DNA of 6,072 bases from DASSRQ01 sp035701665 (lineage in GTDB: Bacteria > Vulcanimicrobiota > Vulcanimicrobiia > Vulcanimicrobiales > Vulcanimicrobiaceae): positions 1 to 6,072 of the forward strand of contig DASSRQ010000309.1 in NCBI GenBank assembly GCA_035701665.1. Reading direction: 5' to 3'. The notes beneath the pieces were generated by a model that saw only the letters and a program-made list of their open reading frames with translations, made no database searches and was not told where the DNA came from. Below are positions 1 to 5,184 of this stretch, one piece after another. The first letter of the stretch is position 1. Every line of letters begins with the position of its first letter. The translations under genes were made by a program, and so were the position numbers.

Positions 1-1034
1 CGCTAACGCACGGTGTCGTCGAAACGCCGACGTTCATGCCGGTTGGAACAGCAGCGACCGTCAAAGGCCTAACGCCGGACGAAGTGCGATCGGCACACTC
101 GCAGATTTTGCTCGCCAACACGTATCATCTGTGGCTGCGTCCCGGTTTGGATCTGCTGCGCGATGCCGGCGGTTTGCATCAATTCATGCAGTGGGACGGC
201 CCGATTCTTACCGACAGCGGCGGTTTCCAAGTTTTTAGTCTGGAGTCGCTGCGCAAATTGACCGATGAAGGCGTGACGTTCGCCTCGCACCTGGACGGAA
301 GCCGGCATCACTTCACGCCGGAGAATGTGCTCGCGTTTCAAGAAACGATCGGCGTCGACATCGCGATGCAGCTCGACGTCTGCGTAAAACTGCCGGCGAG
401 CGCGCAAGAGATCGACGAGTCGGTGCGGCTGTCGACACTCTGGGCACGGCGCAGCGCGCAAGCGCGTTCGAGCGACAAGACGGCGCTCTTCGCAATCGTG
501 CAAGGCGGTTTGGATCGCGATGCACGCGCCCGCAGCGCGGAAGCGATCGCGGAACTCGACTTGCCGGGATACGCTATCGGAGGACTCTCCGTCGGAGAAA
601 CGCGCGAAGAGATGTACGAGTTTGCGCGGTATACCGCGGCGCTTTTACCGCAAGACAAACCGCGCTACCTCATGGGCGTCGGAACCGTGCGCGATATCGT
701 TATGGCCGTCGACTGCGGTATCGATATGTTCGACTGCGTCTACCCCACGCGGTGCGGCCGCAACGGGCGCGCCATGACGCGGCGCGGCGAGTTCGCGATT
801 CGTAACGCAGCTTACACACGTGACTTTAGTCCCGTCGATCCCGAGTGCTCGTGTTACGTTTGCACCACGTTCACGCGGGCATATCTGGCACACCTATTCC
901 GTTCGAACGAGATGCTCGGGCCCCGTTTGCTTTCTTACCATAATGTTTACGTGTTGAATGACCTTATGCGCCAAGCACGCGGCGCAATCGAGCAGGGGAC
1001 GTGGGAGAGCTTTCGCAATAGCGTCCTACAGTGA
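1..1034 (+). CDS. tgt: tRNA-guanine transglycosylase (bacterial Tgt), 5' end cut by window edge
   Basis: This enzyme exchanges guanine-34 for preQ1 in tRNAs with GUN anticodons (Asp, Asn, His, Tyr), a cytosolic step of queuosine synthesis. The reading frame is open from base 3 (LTHGVVETPTF, then the Met at 36), so that Met is internal (the 'FMPVGTAATVKGLTPDEV' block). About 20-30 N-terminal residues lie outside the window; 343 residues are visible. Counting from Met36, I see DSGGFQ at 60-65 (Asp60 equivalent to the conserved active-site Asp), GGLSVGE at 182-188, MFDCVYPTR at 231-239 with Asp233 as the expected nucleophile, and the zinc set Cys271, Cys273, Cys276 and His302 in the family C-x-C-x2-C-x25-H spacing. 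SVGE plus Cys116 fits the bacterial preQ1-type pocket. Oddity: the usual DEC motif reads DVC (114-116). The stop overlaps the next gene by four bases. The identification is very secure. Confidence 0.97.
   Translation, partial: LTHGVVETPTFMPVGTAATVKGLTPDEVRSAHSQILLANTYHLWLRPGLDLLRDAGGLHQFMQWDGPILTDSGGFQVFSLESLRKLTDEGVTFASHLDGSRHHFTPENVLAFQETIGVDIAMQLDVCVKLPASAQEIDESVRLSTLWARRSAQARSSDKTALFAIVQGGLDRDARARSAEAIAELDLPGYAIGGLSVGETREEMYEFARYTAALLPQDKPRYLMGVGTVRDIVMAVDCGIDMFDCVYPTRCGRNGRAMTRRGEFAIRNAAYTRDFSPVDPECSCYVCTTFTRAYLAHLFRSNEMLGPRLLSYHNVYVLNDLMRQARGAIEQGTWESFRNSVLQ
1031..1034 (+). other. GTGA stop/start overlap, tgt to RRM gene
   Basis: The tgt stop TGA (1032-1034) and the RRM start GTG (1031-1033) share bases. 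The 20 bases upstream (within GCTTTCGCAATAGCGTCCTACA) hold no good Shine-Dalgarno at the normal distance; a GGGAG lies about 23 bases upstream, too far to serve. Termination-reinitiation is the simplest reading. The overlap is seen directly; the coupling is inferred. Confidence 0.8.
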
Positions 1035-1306
1035 TCCGGTTATTTGTCGCCGGCTATCCGCGCGACGTCGCCAAGGAAGATTTACTTAGAATCTTCCGTC
1101 AGTTCGGCACATCCGACGACGGGATTAGTTTCCCGCGCGATCGCCGCAGCCGCCGCAAAAAAGGCTACGCGTACGTCAACGTCACCGACGAAGGCGCAGC
1201 CGATGCGGCTATTGCCGCTTTTAACGGTTTCGAGATCGACGGCAAAGCGCTGACGGTCATCCGCGCCGCGGATCGTCCGCCTAAGCCGCCCCGCCGCCGG
1301 CGATAA
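1031..1306 (+). CDS. small single-domain RRM RNA-binding protein
   Basis: A 91-residue protein made of one RNA recognition motif with almost nothing else. RNP2 is LFVAGY (residues 4-9) and RNP1 is KGYAYVNV (44-51), with aromatic Phe5, Tyr46 and Tyr48 at the positions that usually stack on RNA bases. The rest also follows the RRM pattern: DLLRIFRQFG (17-26), AADAAIAAFNGFEIDGKAL (56-74) and V76. The tail PPKPPRRRR is basic and proline-rich. The GTG start at 1031 is preferred because RNP2 begins two residues later, as in other small bacterial RRM proteins, and because it sits in a GTGA overlap with the tgt stop. No clear Shine-Dalgarno precedes it, so translation probably depends on ribosomes finishing tgt. 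Small bacterial and cyanobacterial RRM proteins bind RNA and some are cold- or stress-related, but the target here is unknown. The last 26 bases overlap ileS on the other strand. Confidence 0.9.
   Translation: MIRLFVAGYPRDVAKEDLLRIFRQFGTSDDGISFPRDRRSRRKKGYAYVNVTDEGAADAAIAAFNGFEIDGKALTVIRAADRPPKPPRRRR
1281..1306. other. convergent antiparallel overlap of RRM gene and ileS 3' ends
   Basis: The RRM gene runs on the plus strand to its TAA at 1304-1306, while ileS ends on the minus strand at the TAG complementary to 1281-1283. The shared GC-rich bases encode the end of the basic RRM tail (KPPRRRR) on one strand and the IleRS tail IIAGGGAA on the other. There is no room for a conventional intergenic bidirectional terminator. 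The short palindrome CGCCGGCG (1295-1302) lacks a U-tract on either side and does not look like an intrinsic terminator. Confidence 0.85.
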
Positions 1307-4079
1307 TCTGCGCGCACGACGCGCACAGTTCCGGATGTTCGTGATTGCTGCCCAGCGGAAGATACTTCCAGCAGCGTTTGCATTTTTCGCCCTCGGCCGG
1401 GAATAGGCGCAAACGCGGGCTTCCCGCGGTTACATCGCGGTTCGGCTCGATCGTGAGATTCGAAACGACGAGCGCTTCCCGCAGCCCCTCGGCATGCTCG
1501 TTCCAAAAAGCCGCATCTTCCGATGCAACTTCAAGCGCGCCCCACAGTTCGAAGTCCCGCTCGCCTTCGCGCTTCGAGACGGTTGCGCGCAGCGTACGCA
1601 GTTGCCCCCAGAGATGTTCCATCGAACTCTGCGTCTGCGATCCTTGGAACAGATCGAGGTCGAATACGCTCTCGCGGCCGCTGCGCAGCGCTTCGGGGAC
1701 GTGCTGCCATGCCTCTTCGGCGGTAAACGAAAGCACCGGCGCGATCGACGCCGCGAACTGCGTGAGAATGTGCAGAATGGCACTCTGCGCGCTGCGCCTT
1801 CCGGGCGACTGCGCGCCGCTCGAGTACAAGCGATCTTTGAGCGCATCGAGATAGAAACTCGAAAGATCGTCGCTTTCGAAACGCAAGATCTCGAGGTACG
1901 CATCGTGCAAGCGGAAGTCGACGAGCAACTCACGCATACGCTTCGCCCAGCGATCGGCAACATCGCATGCGAGCCCGTCGAACCACGTCATTTGCTCGCG
2001 CGGCACGACGTCGGCCGGTGTAAGATCTTCGAGATTGCTGAGCATGAACCGCAGACGGTTGCGGATGTTGCGGTAGACCCGGCTGACTTGGTCCACGACG
2101 TTCGGTCCAAAACGCACGTCGTCGACGAATTCGGTGGATGCAACCCAAAGGCGCAGTACGTCCGCGCCCCACTTGTTCATTGCTTCGTCCGCGTCGATGC
2201 CGGTGCCGAGCGATTTGCTCATCGCGCGGCCCTGCTCGTCGTTCACCCATCCCGGCTTCACGACATGTTTGTACGGTGCGCGCCCGCGAACGGCGGTTGC
2301 AAGCACGATCGAACTGCGGAACCAGCCGCGGTACTGATCGGCGCCTTCGACGACCAGATCGGACGGCCAGGGCAGATCGCTCGTACCGAGCACCGCCAGA
2401 TTCGTTACACCCGATTCAAACCAGATGTCGACGATGTTCTTCTCTTTTTCGAACGCTGTCCCGCCGCACTTCGGACACGCCATGCCCTCGGGCAAGAACG
2501 ACTCGACCGGATCGCTCCACCATGCGTTCGCGCTTGCATCGCGGAACCGCGCTGCCGCTTTTCGCGCGACGCGCTCGTCCAGAATGGATTCGTTGCACTG
2601 CGTACAGATAACCGCCGGAATCGGCGTGCCCCACGTACGCTGGCGCGAGATGCACCATTCGGGATGGTTTTCGAGCATCTGTGCGATGCGCTGCTCGCCC
2701 CATTCGGGGGTCCATTTTACGCCGTGAATGTTCTCGATCGTGCGCGCGCGCAGGTCGTTGCGATCCATCGAGATGAACCACTGCGCCGTCGCCCGGAAGA
2801 TCACGGGATTGTGGCAGCGCCAGCAGTGCGGATAGCTGTGCGTATACTCGTACGCGTCCCACAATGCGCCGCTCTCGCGAAGATCTTCGACGATCTTCGG
2901 ATTGGCTTTCCAAATGTGCATGCCGGCGTACGGGCCTGCATCTTGCGTGAAGATGCCGCGCGCATCGACCGGATTGAGAATCGGCAAACCAAACTTCACG
3001 CCGGTGTCGAAGTCGTCGGCACCGTGGCCGGGCGCGGTATGCACCGCACCGGTACCGGTTTCCAATTCGACATAATCGGCCGTAACGATCGCAGAGTCAC
3101 GATCCAGAAACGGATGGCGCACTGCAAGGCCGCTGAGCTCTTCGCCCTGCGCGGTTGCTAGGCGACGCATGCTGCCGAAATGCTCGCCCATGACGTGCGG
3201 CGCGCGTTCGGTCGCGACGATCAGAAGCTCTCTGCCGTGTTCGTACAGGCCGTATTCGGCGTCGGGCTTGAGCGCGATCGCGACGTTCGCGGGAAGCGTC
3301 CACGGCGTGGTGGTCCAGATGATGACGCTGAGCCTCGACGGGCTCGGCTGTCCTTCGACAGGCTCAGGATGACAATGGAAAGCGTCCAGCAATGCGGTGC
3401 GCTGCCCCTCGTCCGCCGTAAACCGAACGAAAATCGAAGGCGAAACCTTGTCTTTGTATTCGATCTCGGCTTCGGCGAGCGCGGTTTCGTCGTGGATGCA
3501 CCACAACGTCGAACGCAGGCCCTTGTACAGTTGGTCGTTCTTCGCCAGCTCCGCAAGCGTTTCGACGATCGCCGCTTCGAACGACGGATCGATCGTGCGG
3601 TACGGATGCTCCCAATCGCCGAAGTTGCCCATGCGCGTGCGCGATTCGCGCTGACGGTCGAGCCAATGGATCGCGCGCAGGCGGCACTGCTCGCGCAGTT
3701 CCAACGGATCGATCGCATGGAAATCTTTGATCTTTAAATGCTTGAGCGTGTCGAGTTCGATCGGCAGGCCGTGCATGTCCCAGCCCGGTTTGAAGTTCGC
3801 GAACTTGCCGTCCATCAGCGCGATCTTGTTGAACACGTCCTTGAGGACCATGTTCAGGAAGTGGCCCATGTGCAGATTGCCGTTGGCGTACGGCGGCCCG
3901 TCGTGCAAGACGAAGGGGCCCGCGGCGCGGTTGCGCTCCAGGCGTTTTTCGTACGTGCGCTGCTCGCGCCACCAGGCGACGCGCGCCGGTTCGCGTTTGG
4001 GCAGATCCGCCTTCATCGGGAAGGCGGTCGCGGGCAAATTTAACGTCTCGCGGTAATCGCGCTGCTGCGTTTCACTCAT
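1281..4079 (-). CDS. ileS: isoleucyl-tRNA synthetase
   Basis: Cytosolic class I synthetase that charges tRNA-Ile and edits misactivated valine. It has 932 residues, close to the bacterial norm (E. coli 938). In order: the N-terminal NLPATAFPMKADLPKREP block (14-31), HIGH-type HMGH (70-73), WDMHGLPIE (100-108), CP1 editing-domain motifs TTTPWTLPAN (256-265) and GTGAVHTAPGHGADD (342-356), ISRQRTWGTPIP (477-488), a CxxC pair set (Cys492/495 and Cys535/538), KMSKS-type AMSKS (619-623), an alpha-helical anticodon-binding region (about 690-850), and a C-terminal zinc finger (Cys900, 903, 919, 922). ATG at 4079 is chosen because homology begins there and it forms an ATGA overlap with the csaB stop; the frame stays open 119 codons upstream, but those residues lie within csaB and are not IleRS-like. 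No leader precedes it, so no T-box is possible at this start. A dispersed repeat is inserted in frame at residues about 235-250. Confidence 0.98.
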   Translation of the reverse strand: MSETQQRDYRETLNLPATAFPMKADLPKREPARVAWWREQRTYEKRLERNRAAGPFVLHDGPPYANGNLHMGHFLNMVLKDVFNKIALMDGKFANFKPGWDMHGLPIELDTLKHLKIKDFHAIDPLELREQCRLRAIHWLDRQRESRTRMGNFGDWEHPYRTIDPSFEAAIVETLAELAKNDQLYKGLRSTLWCIHDETALAEAEIEYKDKVSPSIFVRFTADEGQRTALLDAFHCHPEPVEGQPSPSRLSVIIWTTTPWTLPANVAIALKPDAEYGLYEHGRELLIVATERAPHVMGEHFGSMRRLATAQGEELSGLAVRHPFLDRDSAIVTADYVELETGTGAVHTAPGHGADDFDTGVKFGLPILNPVDARGIFTQDAGPYAGMHIWKANPKIVEDLRESGALWDAYEYTHSYPHCWRCHNPVIFRATAQWFISMDRNDLRARTIENIHGVKWTPEWGEQRIAQMLENHPEWCISRQRTWGTPIPAVICTQCNESILDERVARKAAARFRDASANAWWSDPVESFLPEGMACPKCGGTAFEKEKNIVDIWFESGVTNLAVLGTSDLPWPSDLVVEGADQYRGWFRSSIVLATAVRGRAPYKHVVKPGWVNDEQGRAMSKSLGTGIDADEAMNKWGADVLRLWVASTEFVDDVRFGPNVVDQVSRVYRNIRNRLRFMLSNLEDLTPADVVPREQMTWFDGLACDVADRWAKRMRELLVDFRLHDAYLEILRFESDDLSSFYLDALKDRLYSSGAQSPGRRSAQSAILHILTQFAASIAPVLSFTAEEAWQHVPEALRSGRESVFDLDLFQGSQTQSSMEHLWGQLRTLRATVSKREGERDFELWGALEVASEDAAFWNEHAEGLREALVVSNLTIEPNRDVTAGSPRLRLFPAEGEKCKRCWKYLPLGSNHEHPELCASCAQIIAGGGAA
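3326..3373 (-). repeat. HPEPVEG-type dispersed palindromic repeat, in frame within ileS
   Basis: Read on the minus strand, the element carries CCTGAGCCTGTCGAAGGA (3368-3351) preceded by GTCAT. I recognise this from memory as a short repeat scattered through many bacterial genomes, whose chance translations include HPEPVEG, VILSLSKD and SFDRLRMT. All three appear here in the respective frames. CTGAGCCT (3328-3335) and AGGCTCAG (3360-3367) on the plus strand form a perfect 8-bp inverted repeat, extended by CGA/TCG across a 2-base bulge. Two abutting 20-base units (3365-3346 and 3345-3326, minus strand) match at 15 of 20 positions. In the ileS frame the element gives HCHPEPVEGQPSPSRLS (residues 235-251) without breaking the gene. 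The repeat is seen directly; its spread in this genome cannot be judged from one window. Confidence 0.8.
4076..4079 (-). other. ATGA stop/start overlap, csaB to ileS
   Basis: The csaB stop TGA (4078-4076) overlaps the ileS ATG (4079-4077). The upstream bases, CCGACTCCAACCC on the minus strand, contain no Shine-Dalgarno, so ileS is probably translated by ribosomes arriving from csaB. This junction decides the ileS start. Confidence 0.85.
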
Positions 4080-5182
4080 GGGTTGGAGTCGGCTTCGCGA
4101 ACAAGGCTGTCCAAGACCTCGAAGTTTCGCTCGGCAAGCGAGCGCAGACGCCCGCCTGCATCGGTAAGTTGCGACGAAACCGTATCCCGCTCGTTCCAGA
4201 TACGGTCGACCAAGGCATCGATAGCCGCATCGTCCGGGCGCGGCTGCGGCGGGTCGAGCGAAAAGAGCGGCGGCAGCGGGTACCCGAGGTCGTCGCAGAG
4301 CGCACCGACCTTCGGGTCGTACGGAATCGCCAAGAACGGCACGGCGTAGCGGGCGGCGATAATCAGCGCGTGCAGCCGCATCCCGACGACCACTCGCGCG
4401 CGTTTGATAATGCTCGCGGCGCGCGGCAGCGGGCACTCGGGCAGCAGCATCGGCGCGGTCTTACATTTACGGATGACTTGCGTCGAGACTTCGGCATCGG
4501 GAGGGCCGCCCAGCGGTAAGAACGCGACGCGCGCACCGTGCACTTGCGCGAACCGGTCGGCCGCGCGCGCGAGCACGTCGATGCGTTCTTTCAATCCTTG
4601 CGCTTTCCGCACGCTGAAAATCACGAGCGGATCGCTTTGCGGGCCGATGCCCTCGGCATCGAGCGACGAATCGTCTTCTTCCAAATCGTACAGGAACACG
4701 GGGTCGGCCGTGCGGTCGACCTTCACATCGGGAAGCAGCGATGAAAGCAGCTGCTGCGATCGCGCGTCACGCACCGTCGCGGCGTCGACGCCCTTACACC
4801 ATTCTTTAACGATCTTGCGTCCCCAAAAGTCGAGCGGGCCGATCGATTGCGCGAAGATCATCGACTTGCGGTTCGCCTTCGACGTCGTTCGCAAGATGCC
4901 GGCGTAGTAGATGAGACTGCGCAAGCTCGTTGCGTTCTGCAGTAGGCCGCCGCCTCCGGACAGCACGATGTCCGCACGATCGATAGCCGAGCGCACCGCG
5001 CGCGCATCCCAGCGCGGCGTCGCGTCGACGCGCAGTTCGTGCGAGGTCTTTTCCGGCGCTGCCGACAGTACGTCGATCTCGGCGTACGGATAGCGCGTTT
5101 TGAGTTGCGAGACGATCACCTCGAGCAGCGCTTCGTCACCGAGATTGCCGAACCCGTAGTACCCGGAGAGCAAAAATCGCAC
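4076..5182 (-). CDS. csaB: polysaccharide pyruvyl transferase CsaB
   Basis: CsaB-family enzymes transfer an enolpyruvyl group from phosphoenolpyruvate onto a cell-wall polysaccharide sugar (ManNAc in studied Firmicutes), making the ketal-pyruvate that SLH-domain proteins bind. The protein has 368 residues, the usual CsaB length, with no signal peptide or membrane segment, so it should work on the cytoplasmic side. Family marks seen: SGYYGFGNLGDEALL (6-20), SGGGGLLQ (75-82), QSIGP (112-116), VRD (137-139), ADPVF (159-163), GMRLHALIIAARY (267-279) and YDPKVG (288-293). The GTG start at 5182 is chosen because the conserved RFLLSGYYG begins immediately after it and its first base is the last base of the upstream stop. 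The frame continues upstream for 137 codons, but that stretch is the DUF5693 gene read out of frame. Flanked by a DUF5693 gene and ileS in one transcript orientation. The exact acceptor sugar in this organism is not known. Confidence 0.95.
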   Translation of the reverse strand: MRFLLSGYYGFGNLGDEALLEVIVSQLKTRYPYAEIDVLSAAPEKTSHELRVDATPRWDARAVRSAIDRADIVLSGGGGLLQNATSLRSLIYYAGILRTTSKANRKSMIFAQSIGPLDFWGRKIVKEWCKGVDAATVRDARSQQLLSSLLPDVKVDRTADPVFLYDLEEDDSSLDAEGIGPQSDPLVIFSVRKAQGLKERIDVLARAADRFAQVHGARVAFLPLGGPPDAEVSTQVIRKCKTAPMLLPECPLPRAASIIKRARVVVGMRLHALIIAARYAVPFLAIPYDPKVGALCDDLGYPLPPLFSLDPPQPRPDDAAIDALVDRIWNERDTVSSQLTDAGGRLRSLAERNFEVLDSLVREADSNP

Positions 5183-5184
5183 TA
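5182..5184 (-). other. TAGTG stop/start junction, membrane gene to csaB
   Basis: The stop TAG of the membrane-protein gene (5184-5182) shares its final G with the GTG start of csaB (5182-5180). The preceding minus-strand bases, CGGCGCCTGCGGCGC, offer no purine-rich Shine-Dalgarno, again pointing to coupled translation. The arrangement supports choosing GTG rather than a later start for csaB. Confidence 0.8.

Noticed and set aside
36..1034. Tgt starting at the ATG at 36
   Set aside because: The in-frame residues before it (LTHGVVETPTF) match the conserved Tgt N-terminal strand, so the true start is upstream of the window.
1290..1310. Bidirectional intrinsic terminator between the RRM gene and ileS
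   Set aside because: Only the short palindrome CGCCGGCG is present, without a longer stem or T-runs on either strand.
1494..3161. A 555-codon open frame on the plus strand opposite ileS
   Set aside because: It is antisense to a well-supported IleRS frame, rich in Arg/Ala/Asp/Val as expected from the complement of GC-rich codons, and shows no recognisable domain. Long antisense frames are common in such DNA.
3351..3372. Insertion sequence end or CRISPR repeat at the in-gene repeat
   Set aside because: There is a single copy, no spacers, no transposase and no clear target duplication; it fits a short dispersed palindromic repeat better.
4079..4200. T-box or other leader riboswitch controlling ileS
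   Set aside because: The ileS start overlaps the csaB stop, leaving no untranslated leader, and the upstream bases are fully used as csaB codons.
4080..4436. A 119-residue N-terminal extension of IleRS
   Set aside because: The frame is open upstream, but the residues lie entirely inside csaB, look like out-of-frame Arg/Ala-rich sequence, and IleRS homology starts at MSETQQRDYRETLNLP (4079).
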